In this document: piece after piece, positions 18,134 through 27,488 of the stretch
How the letters are laid out: each line of letters starts with the position of its first letter
How positions within the stretch are numbered: the first letter of the stretch is position 1
Source: Pseudomonadota bacterium
Lineage (GTDB): Bacteria; Pseudomonadota; Gammaproteobacteria; Burkholderiales; Rhodocyclaceae
Assembly: GCA_018241685.1 (NCBI GenBank)
Contig: JAFEDJ010000022.1
Location: 1 to 64,000 of the forward strand
DNA length: 64,000 bases
Direction: 5' to 3'
Position numbers and translations under genes: made by a program
Notes under the pieces: model-generated
What the model saw: the letters and a program-made list of their open reading frames with translations, nothing else
Database searches by the model: none
Told to the model about the DNA's origin: nothing

Positions 18134-18311
18134 GTACTGGATGCTGTGTTGGGCAAGCGACTTGGTTGTCGAGACGGAAAGGACTTTAGTGTGTTGAGTT
18201 TGCAATATGCATGCCGGGCTTGAGGTGGTAACTTCAAAAACGGCTTGAACTTGCCACTCCAAACCCATGATGTTATGTTCATCAATAACTTGATTCTGAT
18301 GATCAGCCTTC

Positions 18312-21200
18312 GTGCATAAGAACTCTGTGAATAGCCGGCTCAAGCTCACCCTGCTCGCTGCTTCAATCGGCGCGGTCTCTCTCGGTGCCAACGCGGCAGG
18401 TCTGGGGCGAATCACCGTCCTGAGTGGGCTGGGGCAGCCCTTGCGGGCCGAGGTGGAGGTCGCAGCCACCCCCGAAGAACTCCAGAACATGACGGCGCGT
18501 CTGGCGTCAGCGGAGGCTTTCCGGCAGGCCGGTGTCGATTACGCGCCGTCGATCAATGGCCTGCGTATGGCCATCGAACGGCGGAGTGGTGGTGCCGTTG
18601 TCAAGGTCTCCAGTGACCGGCCGATCAACGAGCCGTTCGTCGATATGCTGGTGGAGTTGAACTGGGCGGCCGGGCGACTGATCCGCGAGTACACATTCCT
18701 TTTGGATCCACCTGATACCGGAGCAGGGCGCCATGCGGCTCCGGTGGTCGCTCCGGAGATTCGTTCCGATTTCGGTGCGCGTCGCGCTGAAGCTCCTGCC
18801 GCGGTGCGACGTCCGGCGTCGACTACGCGTGCCGCGCGGGAGAGTGGCGGCGCAGGGAAGACCTATCTGGTCAAGCCGGGGGATACGCTTCACGGGATTG
18901 CGGCTGACAATCGACCGGATGGTGTTTCGATGGAACAGATGCTTGCCGCCCTGTTCCAAGGGAACCGTTCCGCCTTTGAAGCCAACGATGTCAATCGGCT
19001 GCAAGCCGGCAAGATCCTGCGCATTCCCGATGCAGAGACTGCTCGGCAGGCTGGCGGTGGCGAGCGTGGGCAGATCGTCGGCAAGGCTGCTGACTTTGGA
19101 CGCTATCGGCAGAAACTGGCCGAGCAAGCCGTCAACGCGCCAGCGAAGGAAGCTCCGGCGCGTCAGGGCAGTGGTGGCCGGATCGGGGCCAAGGTCGATG
19201 ACCGGGCGGCGGCGTCGGTTGGCTCGACGGATCAGTTGAAGGTTTCGAAGAGCGATGAAGGGCGTGCCGGTGGACTTGGCGGCGATAAAGCCGGTGCACG
19301 CCTGCAGGCTCTGGAAGAAGATATCGTCTCCCGTGACAAGGCGTTGAAAGAGGCGAACAATCGACTCGCTGATCTTGAAAAGAGCATCAAGGAGCTTCAA
19401 AGACTTGTCGAGCTGAAGAGCCAGGGCTTGGCGCAGACGGCTGAACAAGCGAAGCCGGCTACGCCGGTTGCGCCTGCCGAACCACCAGTCGCTGCTCCGG
19501 CGAACCCGGCGAGCGCTGTGGCCGAGACTCCGCCCGCTGCGAAGGCGCCGGAGTCTGCTCCTGAGCCTGAGCCCAAGCTGGCCCAGCAGGTGCCGCCGCC
19601 TGCTCCTCAACCTGCCCCGCCTCCGCCGAAGCCTGCCGAAGTTACTCCGCCTCAGGTTGCACCGCCCGAAGATCTTTCCCTGCTCTTGGGAGGAGGAGGG
19701 ATTTTGGCGCTGTTGTTGGGTTGGGGGGGGTACAAGGTTTATCAGCGTCGTAAGGCGCAGGCAGCTCCAAGCACGACTTCCGCGCTGTCGGAATTCGGGG
19801 AGGCTTCCAATTCTGTCTTCGGCAGTTCGGGCGGTCAGAGTGTGGATACCGGAAGCAGCAGCCAGATCCAGACGGATTTCAGCCAGTCCGGCCTGTCGTC
19901 GATTGACACCGATGAGGGGGTCGATCCGGTCGCTGAGGCCGACGTGTACATGGCTTATGGCCGGGATGCGCAGGCCGAGGAGATTCTGCTCGATGCTTTG
20001 AAGACCGATCCGGGGCGTACCGGAGTCCATCTGAAGCTGCTCGAGATTTACGCCCAGCGAAAGAACTTGAAGCAGTTCGAGACGACGGCAACAGAGCTCT
20101 ATTCGTTGACGGGGGGGAATGGACAGGATTGGGAAAAGGCGGCCGCTCTCGGGCGCAAAGTCGACCCTGATAGCCCTTTGTACCGTCTCCCGACTCCAGG
20201 TGCGGCAGCAGGCGTAAGTGTGGCTACGCCTCCGGTTGCGCAGGCGATCGCCCCGGGGTTCGTGCAGACACAGGCTCAGACCAAGGCGCCCGAGTTGCGT
20301 GAGCCTGCGCCCGTTATGGGGCGAGAAGATCCGCTGGAGTCGCCTTCGCAGTTGAAGGACACTTGGGCTCTGCCGGGGGAGCTCAATCAGTACGCCAGTC
20401 TTGAGGATATTGACAGGGTTGCATCTACACCTGCATCAGGTGCTGAGGTGCCGGATGTCGGAGTGCTCGATTTTGATCTGGATCTCAATTCAGAGGATGT
20501 CGCGCGTGGTGAAGGGCTTTCGGAAGGCGGCCACTCCCCGACGGTCAGTGCCCTGGATTTCGATCTGGGATTCGATCACGAACCTGAGCCGGCCCCGCAA
20601 ACGACCCGGGTGGAGGATGAGCGTATGCCGGCGAGCCTGGAGGCCACGTCGACGCGTCCTCAGCGTATGACTGACGACTACAGCCTGCCCGACCCCAGTG
20701 ACCTCGACTTCGAAATTAGTTCAGAGTTCGGTGAGCATCACCTAGAGTCCGCATCTGATGTGACGGTCAATGTGGACCTCACCGCAACGCTTGCTGACGA
20801 GCCGCTTCGCAACGAGGCTGGGGCCTCTACGATGGATCTGGAGAAAACCAGTTTCGATAGCAGCCTGCTGGACTTTGATTTCGAGCTCGATGAGAAACTG
20901 GACGACAAGAAGATGACGGCGACGCGTCCTTTCGATCCGGTCGTTAATTTGGACTCGATTGACCTCGATCTACCTTCGGATCTCGACACCGTGGCAGAGC
21001 TTCCCGATGCAGGCCCCCCGACCGAACCGCCGCTCGATCTGGAGCTGCAGCAGGAGGTGGCGACCAAGCTGGAACTGGCGCGTGCCTATGAGGAGATGGG
21101 CGACAAGGATGGAGCGAGAGAACTGGTCGAGGAAGTCTTGCGGGAAGGGGCCCCGCTGCAAAAGGATGAGGCCCGTAAGATTCTGGCTCGTCTTTCGTGA
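18312..21200 (+). CDS. fimV: FimV-like pilus/peptidoglycan-hub protein
   Basis: Large inner-membrane protein that organises type IV pili and polar complexes. From GTG 18312 it has 962 residues; GTG 18327 (MNSRLKLTLLAAS) would give a cleaner signal peptide. Order: signal peptide to about 28, FimV N-terminal domain (GLGRITVLSGLGQPLRAEVEV), LysM-like domain around 190-245 (YLVKPGDTLHGIA), coiled coil near 335-375, Pro/Ala-rich linker, transmembrane helix near 458-475 (GGGGILALLLGWGGYKVY), a TPR-like segment after it, an acidic stretch with LDFDLDL-type repeats, and the C-terminal FimV domain ELARAYEEMGDKDGARELVEEV. The fimV-truA adjacency is typical in beta- and gammaproteobacteria. Confidence 0.9.
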   Translation: MHKNSVNSRLKLTLLAASIGAVSLGANAAGLGRITVLSGLGQPLRAEVEVAATPEELQNMTARLASAEAFRQAGVDYAPSINGLRMAIERRSGGAVVKVSSDRPINEPFVDMLVELNWAAGRLIREYTFLLDPPDTGAGRHAAPVVAPEIRSDFGARRAEAPAAVRRPASTTRAARESGGAGKTYLVKPGDTLHGIAADNRPDGVSMEQMLAALFQGNRSAFEANDVNRLQAGKILRIPDAETARQAGGGERGQIVGKAADFGRYRQKLAEQAVNAPAKEAPARQGSGGRIGAKVDDRAAASVGSTDQLKVSKSDEGRAGGLGGDKAGARLQALEEDIVSRDKALKEANNRLADLEKSIKELQRLVELKSQGLAQTAEQAKPATPVAPAEPPVAAPANPASAVAETPPAAKAPESAPEPEPKLAQQVPPPAPQPAPPPPKPAEVTPPQVAPPEDLSLLLGGGGILALLLGWGGYKVYQRRKAQAAPSTTSALSEFGEASNSVFGSSGGQSVDTGSSSQIQTDFSQSGLSSIDTDEGVDPVAEADVYMAYGRDAQAEEILLDALKTDPGRTGVHLKLLEIYAQRKNLKQFETTATELYSLTGGNGQDWEKAAALGRKVDPDSPLYRLPTPGAAAGVSVATPPVAQAIAPGFVQTQAQTKAPELREPAPVMGREDPLESPSQLKDTWALPGELNQYASLEDIDRVASTPASGAEVPDVGVLDFDLDLNSEDVARGEGLSEGGHSPTVSALDFDLGFDHEPEPAPQTTRVEDERMPASLEATSTRPQRMTDDYSLPDPSDLDFEISSEFGEHHLESASDVTVNVDLTATLADEPLRNEAGASTMDLEKTSFDSSLLDFDFELDEKLDDKKMTATRPFDPVVNLDSIDLDLPSDLDTVAELPDAGPPTEPPLDLELQQEVATKLELARAYEEMGDKDGARELVEEVLREGAPLQKDEARKILARLS

Positions 21201-21229
21201 GGTGTTGCGGGTCGTTTGATGGGAGCAAG

Positions 21230-21835
21230 GTGATTTCTCTACACCCGGCGACGCGTCTTGTCGCCTGGGCTGCGCTGGTAGTCTTTGCGCAACTGGCCCG
21301 AGGTCCCTGGTTATGGGGCCTCGGGCTTGTTGTTCTTGTTGGTGCCTTTTTATTTGCTCGGCATCGTGCGTGGCGGCTCGTCAAGCGTGTGCGTGTGTTG
21401 CTGCTGGTTTTGTGGGTGTTGTTCGCACTGTTCACCCCCGGAGAACTGATCGTCCCGTTTCTGGGGGGCGCCGGCCCGACGCAGGAAGGCATTGCGGCGG
21501 CGTCCATGCATTGCGTGCAGTTGCTCGTCGTGGTGCTGCTGGTTGCGGTGCTGCTGGAGTCGACGCGGGATCAGGAGCTGGTTGCCGGTTTGATGGTACT
21601 GGCCAGACCCTTGGGCAGGTTTGGGTTACCGGTAGAGCGCCTTGCTGTCCGGGTGTTGCTGGTCTTTCGTTATGTGGAAACCCCTCCCGGTGGTGGATGG
21701 CGTGCGTTGCTTGTTCATGACGAAACATCGCCTGCCGTGGAAAACCTGCGTATTCAAACGATTCCTCTACGCTGGTGGGATGGGCTTGTTGCCGGGAGTG
21801 TGGTGGTGTTGATCTTGTTGGGAGCTTTCCGTTGA
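21230..21835 (+). CDS. CbiQ/EcfT-like membrane protein
   Basis: About 201 residues from GTG 21230, with GGGAGCAAG before it; an earlier GTG at 21197 overlaps the fimV stop. Three to four hydrophobic segments are visible: residues about 8-45, 55-80, 95-115 and 185-200. LVAGLMVLARPLGRFGLPVERLAVRVLLVFRYV-type sequence in the second half resembles the coupling region of CbiQ/EcfT (T component of ECF transporters). No ATPase or S component is encoded nearby. Its TGA overlaps the truA TTG start by three bases, which argues for coupling. The function is uncertain. Confidence 0.65.
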   Translation: MISLHPATRLVAWAALVVFAQLARGPWLWGLGLVVLVGAFLFARHRAWRLVKRVRVLLLVLWVLFALFTPGELIVPFLGGAGPTQEGIAAASMHCVQLLVVVLLVAVLLESTRDQELVAGLMVLARPLGRFGLPVERLAVRVLLVFRYVETPPGGGWRALLVHDETSPAVENLRIQTIPLRWWDGLVAGSVVVLILLGAFR

Positions 21836-22626
21836 GGATTGCGATAGGCGTTGAGTACGCTGGAAATGCATTTCTGGGTTGGCAGACGCAGCCCCACGGG
21901 CGAACGGTTCAGGATGCGCTGGAGCGGGCGCTGGCCGTCATCGCGCAGCATCCGGTCGCAGTGGTGTGCGCTGGGCGGACGGATACCGGTGTGCACGGCA
22001 GCATGCAGGTGGCCCATTTCGATACGGTCGCCAAGCGCCCGCTCGAAGCCTGGGTGCGGGGTGTTAATAGTCATCTGCCGGCCACTGTCGGTGTGCTGTG
22101 GGCGGTGGAGGTGGACGAGGATTTTCATGCGCGCTTCAGCGCTGAGTCCCGCCATTACCGTTATGTGCTGCTCAACCGGAGGGTGCGTCCCAGTCTGCTG
22201 GAAGGGCGTGTCGGCTGGATCCACGGCGAGTTCGATGTGGGGCGGATGATCCGGGCGGCGGAGTGCCTGATCGGCACCCACGATTTCACGTCGTTCCGGG
22301 CGGCCGAATGCCAGGCCAAATCGCCGGTGCGGCAGATGCATGCGGTACGTGTCCGCCGTGAAGGGGAGGTGGTGCTGTTCGACTTCCACGCCAACGCCTT
22401 CCTGCACCATATGATCCGTAACCTCGTGGGCTCACTGGTCTATGTGGGGTTGGGGCGGAAGTCCGTCGAATGGATGGCGGAAGTGCTCGCCGCACGGGAC
22501 CGAACCCAGGCTGCGCCGACATTCGCCCCCGGCGGTTTGTACCTGTCGGGGGTCGAGTATCCCGAGCGGTGGCCCTTGCCGGGTGGCGGGCGTATCATCG
22601 CGCCTCCCCAACTCCTCGTGCCGTGA
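21832..22626 (+). CDS. truA: tRNA pseudouridine(38-40) synthase TruA
   Basis: Isomerises uridines 38-40 in the anticodon arm. 264 residues if started at TTG 21832 (LRIAIGVEYAGNAFLGWQ), which overlaps the preceding stop and has GGGAG upstream. An ATG at 21775 would add 19 unconserved residues. The catalytic Asp is residue 51 in AGRTDTGVHG, followed by HYRYVLLNR and the FLHHMIRNLVGSLVYVG motif. It is followed after 5 bases by trpF, a common arrangement. Confidence 0.95.
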   Translation: MRIAIGVEYAGNAFLGWQTQPHGRTVQDALERALAVIAQHPVAVVCAGRTDTGVHGSMQVAHFDTVAKRPLEAWVRGVNSHLPATVGVLWAVEVDEDFHARFSAESRHYRYVLLNRRVRPSLLEGRVGWIHGEFDVGRMIRAAECLIGTHDFTSFRAAECQAKSPVRQMHAVRVRREGEVVLFDFHANAFLHHMIRNLVGSLVYVGLGRKSVEWMAEVLAARDRTQAAPTFAPGGLYLSGVEYPERWPLPGGGRIIAPPQLLVP

Positions 22627-22631
22627 GCGCA

Positions 22632-23255
22632 ATGCATCGGACGCGTATCAAGATCTGTGGTTTGACCCGGGAAGAGGACGTCCTCGCAGCTGTGAATGCC
22701 GGGGCTGACGCTATCGGCTTCGTTTTCTATCCACCTAGCCCGCGCTTCGTGAGTTTCGAGCGGGCGGCCGAATTGGCCCGTTTGGTGCCGCCCTTCGTTA
22801 CTGTCGTCGGTCTGTTCGTCAATGCTGAGCGCAGCTATGTCGAGGCCGCCAGGGCTGCGGTTCCGCTGCAGGTGCTGCAGTTCCACGGCGACGAGAGCGA
22901 GGCTCAGTGCCTCGGTTACGGTTTGCCCTACATCAAGGCGGCGCGGATGCGGCCAGGGCTTGATCTGCTAAAATACGCGGCTTGCTACCCCACAGCCCAA
23001 GGTTTGCTCCTTGATGCCTTCGTCGAAGGCTATGGCGGCGGGGGGGAAACTTTTGACTGGTCGCTGATTCCTTCCGGGCTGCCTGTGCCGCTGATCCTGT
23101 CCGGTGGGCTGCACGCGGGCAATGTGGAGGAGGCGGTGCGGCGCGTCCGGCCTTGGGCCGTGGACGTGTCCAGCGGCGTGGAAGCCGCGAAGGGCGTCAA
23201 GGACGCCGCCAGGATCACCGAATTTGTTGCCGGAGTTCGACATGCACATGGCTGA
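22632..23255 (+). CDS. trpF: Phosphoribosylanthranilate isomerase
   Basis: Amadori rearrangement of PRA to CdRP in tryptophan synthesis. 207 residues from ATG 22632 ([20 protein letters not shown]); GTG 22623, overlapping the truA stop, is an alternative. KICGLT carries the catalytic Cys, and FHGDE, LLLDA and LSGGL follow in TIM-barrel order, with VDVSSGVE near the end holding the catalytic Asp. Its last 14 bases overlap the start of trpB. The trpE/G/D/C genes are not in the window. Confidence 0.95.
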   Translation: MHRTRIKICGLTREEDVLAAVNAGADAIGFVFYPPSPRFVSFERAAELARLVPPFVTVVGLFVNAERSYVEAARAAVPLQVLQFHGDESEAQCLGYGLPYIKAARMRPGLDLLKYAACYPTAQGLLLDAFVEGYGGGGETFDWSLIPSGLPVPLILSGGLHAGNVEEAVRRVRPWAVDVSSGVEAAKGVKDAARITEFVAGVRHAHG

Positions 23256-24453
23256 TGCCCCTTACGATCTACCCGATGCACGCGGCCATTTTGGTCCTTA
23301 TGGCGGCGTCTTCGTCGCCGAAACCCTGATTCCGGCACTGACCGAACTGCGTCAGGCCTACGAAGCGGCCCAGCAGGATCCGGCCTTCATGGCCGAATAC
23401 GCTTATGAGCTGAAGCACTACGTGGGACGGCCAAGCCCGATCTACCATGCCAAGCGCTGGTCCGAACTGCTCGGCGGTGCGCAGATCTACCTGAAGCGCG
23501 AAGACCTCAACCATACCGGCGCCCACAAGGTGAATAACTGCATCGGCCAGGCCATGCTGGCCCGCCGCATGGGCAAGCCGCGGGTCATCGCCGAAACCGG
23601 CGCCGGGCAGCATGGGGTGGCTACGGCTACGGTGGCGGCTCGCTACGGTATGGAATGCGTTGTGTACATGGGGTCAGAAGACGTGCGGCGGCAGGCTGCC
23701 AACGTCTATCGCATGAAGCTGCTGGGCGCCACGGTGGTGCCGGTGGAGAGCGGCTCCAAGACCCTCAAGGATGCGCTCAACGAAGCGATGCGCGACTGGG
23801 TCACCAACATCGGCAACACGTTCTACATCATCGGTACGGTCGCCGGCCCGCATCCCTATCCGATGATGGTCCGCGACTTCCAGAAGATCATCGGCGTGGA
23901 GTGCATCGAGCAGATGCCCGAGATGGCCGGTCGTCAGCCCGATTACGTGATTGCATGCGTGGGCGGCGGTTCCAATGCGATGGGGATTTTCTACCCGTAC
24001 ATCGAGCACAAGGATGTTCGTCTCGTGGGGGTCGAAGCAGCTGGTAGCGGCATCGAAACGGGCATGCACGCGGCCTCCCTATCGGCGGGGCGCCCCGGTG
24101 TGCTGCACGGCAATCGGACCTACCTCCTGCAGAACGACGACGGCCAGATCATCGAGACCCATTCTATTTCCGCCGGTCTGGATTACCCAGGGGTTGGCCC
24201 CGAGCACGCCTGGCTCAAGGACATCGCGCGCGCCGAGTATGTGGGCATCACCGATGCGGAGGCGCTGCAGGCGTTCCATGACCTGTGCCGCTTCGAAGGC
24301 ATCATCCCGGCGCTGGAGTCGTCCCATGCCCTGGCTTATGCGGCCAAGCTGGCTCCCACACTGCCGAAGGACAAGGTTCTGCTCGTCAATCTTTCCGGCC
24401 GGGGCGACAAAGATATGCATACCGTCGCCGAAAAGTCCGGCATCCAGTTTTAA
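23242..24453 (+). CDS. trpB: Tryptophan synthase beta chain
   Basis: PLP enzyme that joins indole and serine. 403 residues from ATG 23242 ([15 protein letters not shown]); CCGGAG six bases upstream favours it over ATG 23248. The PLP lysine is Lys96 in HTGAHKVNN. The cofactor phosphate loop is GGGSNAMG and the COMM/active-site motif ETGAGQHG is present. It overlaps the end of trpF. A hairpin separates it from trpA. Confidence 0.97.
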   Translation: MHMADAPYDLPDARGHFGPYGGVFVAETLIPALTELRQAYEAAQQDPAFMAEYAYELKHYVGRPSPIYHAKRWSELLGGAQIYLKREDLNHTGAHKVNNCIGQAMLARRMGKPRVIAETGAGQHGVATATVAARYGMECVVYMGSEDVRRQAANVYRMKLLGATVVPVESGSKTLKDALNEAMRDWVTNIGNTFYIIGTVAGPHPYPMMVRDFQKIIGVECIEQMPEMAGRQPDYVIACVGGGSNAMGIFYPYIEHKDVRLVGVEAAGSGIETGMHAASLSAGRPGVLHGNRTYLLQNDDGQIIETHSISAGLDYPGVGPEHAWLKDIARAEYVGITDAEALQAFHDLCRFEGIIPALESSHALAYAAKLAPTLPKDKVLLVNLSGRGDKDMHTVAEKSGIQF

Positions 24454-24461
24454 CCTCTTCA

Positions 24462-24492
24462 CGGCCTTGCCGGCCCAAAGTCGGCAAGGCCG
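24462..24492 (+). other. Hairpin between trpB and trpA
   Basis: A perfect 11-bp stem, CGGCCTTGCCG (24462-24472) and CGGCAAGGCCG (24482-24492) with a 9-base loop. No T tract follows. It may stabilise or process the transcript between trpB and trpA rather than end it, because trpA and accD probably depend on this operon. Confidence 0.75.
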
Positions 24493-24512
24493 TTGATCAT
24501 TCGTACCCATTC

Positions 24513-25325
24513 ATGTCCAGAATTCAACGAACCTTCAAGCGGCTCGAAGGCGAAGGCCGTAAGGCGCTCATTCCCTTCATCACCGCCGGAGATCCCGCAC
24601 CCGAGATGACCCTGCCGCTGATGCAGGCGCTGGTTGCGGGCGGGGCCGATGTCATCGAGCTCGGCGTTCCGTTCTCCGACCCGATGGCCGATGGGCCGAC
24701 CATTCAGCGTGCGTCTGAACGTGCGCTGGCCGCCGGTATGAGTCTGCGCAAGGTGCTCGACATCGTGCGCACCTTCCGGGCAGCGGGGGATGAAACCCCG
24801 ATCGTGCTGATGGGCTACGCCAACCCGATCGAGGCCATGGGGCTGGAGGCCTTCACGCGTGCAGCCGCGGATGCCGGTGTCGATGGTGTGCTGGTAGTGG
24901 ATTACCCGCCCGAGGAGTGCCAGAGCTTTGCCGAGGCCTGCCGTGCTGCCGGCCTCGATCCGATCTTCCTGTTGGCGCCGACGTCCACTGAGCAACGCTT
25001 CGCCGATGTGGCGGCGGCCGGCAGTGGTTACATCTATTACGTTTCCCTGAAGGGCGTGACGGGATCGGCTACGCTCGACCTCGATGAGGTCGCCCGCCGT
25101 ATCCCCGTCATCCGTGAAAAGGTCGGCATGCCGGTCGGCGTTGGCTTCGGCATCCGCGATGCGGAAACTGCGGCGCGCATTGCCGGCCTTGCCGACGCAG
25201 TGGTGATCGGCAGCCGCATCATCGAGGAGATCGAGCAGAGCGCGCACGGCGAGGCGCCGGCTCGCGTGCAGGCTTTCATCCGCGCTATTCGTGAAGCAAT
25301 AGACGCCGCTGGGGAGCAACAATGA
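24513..25325 (+). CDS. trpA: Tryptophan synthase alpha chain
   Basis: Cleaves indole-3-glycerol phosphate to indole, which is channelled to TrpB. 270 residues from ATG 24513 ([19 protein letters not shown]). Catalytic Glu is in [11 protein letters not shown] and catalytic Asp in [12 protein letters not shown]. The phosphate-binding [12 protein letters not shown] and VVIGSRI follow. Its last bases, ATGA, overlap the accD start, so the two are coupled. Confidence 0.97.
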   Translation: MSRIQRTFKRLEGEGRKALIPFITAGDPAPEMTLPLMQALVAGGADVIELGVPFSDPMADGPTIQRASERALAAGMSLRKVLDIVRTFRAAGDETPIVLMGYANPIEAMGLEAFTRAAADAGVDGVLVVDYPPEECQSFAEACRAAGLDPIFLLAPTSTEQRFADVAAAGSGYIYYVSLKGVTGSATLDLDEVARRIPVIREKVGMPVGVGFGIRDAETAARIAGLADAVVIGSRIIEEIEQSAHGEAPARVQAFIRAIREAIDAAGEQQ

Positions 25326-26197
25326 GCTGGCTGACCAAGCTGCTGCCCCCCAAGATCAAGCGGGATGTGCCGTCTGCACGCAAGTCGATCCCCGAAGGCT
25401 TGTGGAGCAAATGTCCTTCCTGCGAGGCGGTGCTCTACCGTTCAGATCTGGAGGGCAATCTCAACGTCTGCCCCAAGTGTGGGCACCATCAACGCATCCG
25501 GGCGCGTCAGCGCATCGATTACCTGCTCGATCCTGAAGGCCGTTTCGAGATCGGCGCCGAAGTGGTGCCCGTCGATCCGCTGAAGTTCAAGGATTCCAAG
25601 CGTTATCCGGACCGGCTCGCCGCGGGGAACGAAGATACCGGTGAAGCCGATGCGCTGGTGGTGGTGCAGGGGGCGATCAAGACCGTGCCGGTCGTGCTGG
25701 CCTGCTTTGAGTTCGAGTTTCTCGGCGGCTCCATGGGCTCGGTGGTCGGCGAACGTTTCGTGCGCGGCGTCAAGGCCGCCCAAGAGCAGCGTCTGCCTTT
25801 CATTTGTGCGACGGCCACTGGTGGGGCACGGATGCAGGAGGGGCTGTTCTCCCTGATGCAGATGGCCAAGACCACGGCCTCTATTACGCGCCTTGCCGAG
25901 CGTCGTCTGCCTTTCATCACCTTGCTGACCGACCCGACGATGGGTGGGGTGTCCGCCAGCTTCGCTTTCATGGGCGATCTGGTGATCGGCGAGCCGGGAG
26001 CCCTGATCGGCTTTGCCGGTCCGCGCGTCATCGAGCAGACCGTGCGCGAAACGCTGCCCGAGGGCTTCCAGCGTTCCGAGTTCCTCCTTGAGAAGGGGGC
26101 TCTGGACATGATCATCGATCGGCGTGAACTGCGCGATCGACTTCCTGAACTCATTACTCTCCTCACACGCCAGCCGTCGGTCGGCGGAGTGGTCTGA
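25322..26197 (+). CDS. accD: Acetyl-CoA carboxylase carboxyltransferase subunit beta
   Basis: Transfers CO2 from biotin carrier to acetyl-CoA, first step of fatty-acid synthesis, with AccA. 291 residues. The N-terminal zinc ribbon uses CPSC (about residues 31-34) and CPKC (about 50-53). The crotonase-fold body has [14 protein letters not shown] and [20 protein letters not shown], then [18 protein letters not shown]. The trpA-accD-folC order is conserved in many proteobacteria. It overlaps trpA by 4 bases. Confidence 0.97.
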   Translation: MSWLTKLLPPKIKRDVPSARKSIPEGLWSKCPSCEAVLYRSDLEGNLNVCPKCGHHQRIRARQRIDYLLDPEGRFEIGAEVVPVDPLKFKDSKRYPDRLAAGNEDTGEADALVVVQGAIKTVPVVLACFEFEFLGGSMGSVVGERFVRGVKAAQEQRLPFICATATGGARMQEGLFSLMQMAKTTASITRLAERRLPFITLLTDPTMGGVSASFAFMGDLVIGEPGALIGFAGPRVIEQTVRETLPEGFQRSEFLLEKGALDMIIDRRELRDRLPELITLLTRQPSVGGVV

Positions 26198-26200
26198 TCC

Positions 26201-27475
26201 ATGCAATTGCCCGAAACCCTTGAAGGCTGGCTTGGCCTGCTGGAAGCACGTCACGGCCAGGCCATCCAGCTTGGCCTGGACCGCGTCCGCCTGGTCCGTG
26301 ATGCGCTGAATCTGCCCCAGACCTGCCCGGTCTTCACCATTGGTGGAACCAATGGCAAGGGCTCCACTTGTGCGCTGCTGGAGTCGGTGTTGTTGGCCGC
26401 CGGCTACCGCGTGGGCCTTTACACCTCGCCCCATCTGCTGCGCTACAACGAGCGTGTGCGTATCGATGGCCGCGAGGTGGACGACCAAGCCTTGGTCGAG
26501 GCTTTTGCCGAGGTCGAGCGCGCTCGCGGCGAGACTCCACTGACTTATTTCGAGCACGGCACGCTGGCGGCCTGGGTGGCATTCTGCCGGGCCGGACTCG
26601 ATGCAGTCATCCTCGAGGTTGGCCTTGGCGGGCGGCTCGACGCGGTCAATGTGTTCGAGCCTGACTGCGCCATCGTTACCAGTGTGGCCCTGGATCACAT
26701 GGAGTTCCTGGGTAATGATCGGGAGACGATCGGCTTTGAGAAGGCCGGCATCTTTCGAGCCGGCAAGCCCGCGATCTGTAGCGATCCGCTGCCGCCCGCA
26801 TCCCTGTTGGCCCACGCAGAGGCCATCGGTGCGCGGCTGCTTGTCAGCGGCCGTGATTTCGGTTTTTCCGGTGACCAGCAGCAGTGGGCGTTCTGGCTGG
26901 CGGGTGGCTCTCGCCGCGGGGGGCTCGCCTATCCGGCACTGCGCGGTACCAATCAGCTGCTCAACGCCTCGGCCGTGATGGCAGCGTGCGAGTCTGTGCG
27001 GGATATCCTGCCGGTACCGATGCAGGCGATCCGCCAGGGCTTCATGCTGGTGGATCTGCCCGGGCGCTTCCAGGTGTTGCCGGGGCGTCCATCGGTGATT
27101 CTGGACGTGGCTCACAATCCGCAGGCTGCCGGAGTGCTCAACGAGAATCTCGCCAGCATGGGTTTCTTCCCGGAGACCTGGGCGGTGATCGGCATGTTGG
27201 CCGACAAGGATGTGTCCGGCGTCATCCGTTTGCTGAGAGACCGGGTGGATCACTGGCTGGTGGCAACGCTGCCCGGGCCGCGCGGCTTGAATGCTGAGCG
27301 CCTTGCCGGAATCCTGCGGGAGGCCGGGGTAAGTGTCGACATCTCGGAGTTCGAGTCGCCAGGCGCTGCTTATCAGGCAGCACGTGGTCGGGCGGCCGAG
27401 AGTGATAGAATTGTCGTTTTTGGCTCCTTCCTCACGGTAGCCGATGTTCTGGCAGCTGCCGGGGCATCCAAATAG
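26201..27475 (+). CDS. folC: Bifunctional folylpolyglutamate/dihydrofolate synthase
   Basis: Adds glutamate to dihydropteroate and tetrahydrofolates. 424 residues. P-loop GGTNGKGSTCALLES at about residues 47-61, TSPHLLRYNERVRIDG, LEVGLGGRLDAVN and the C-terminal ligase block VILDVAHNPQAAG with the conserved Asp/His. It lies 3 bases after accD. The dihydropteroate synthase gene folP is at 61 kb. Confidence 0.96.
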   Translation: MQLPETLEGWLGLLEARHGQAIQLGLDRVRLVRDALNLPQTCPVFTIGGTNGKGSTCALLESVLLAAGYRVGLYTSPHLLRYNERVRIDGREVDDQALVEAFAEVERARGETPLTYFEHGTLAAWVAFCRAGLDAVILEVGLGGRLDAVNVFEPDCAIVTSVALDHMEFLGNDRETIGFEKAGIFRAGKPAICSDPLPPASLLAHAEAIGARLLVSGRDFGFSGDQQQWAFWLAGGSRRGGLAYPALRGTNQLLNASAVMAACESVRDILPVPMQAIRQGFMLVDLPGRFQVLPGRPSVILDVAHNPQAAGVLNENLASMGFFPETWAVIGMLADKDVSGVIRLLRDRVDHWLVATLPGPRGLNAERLAGILREAGVSVDISEFESPGAAYQAARGRAAESDRIVVFGSFLTVADVLAAAGASK

Positions 27476-27488
27476 GTATTGCTGCACG

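Noticed and set aside
25442..27487. 681-codon minus-strand frame opposite accD-folC
   Set aside because: Antisense to two coupled core genes; no domain recognised.
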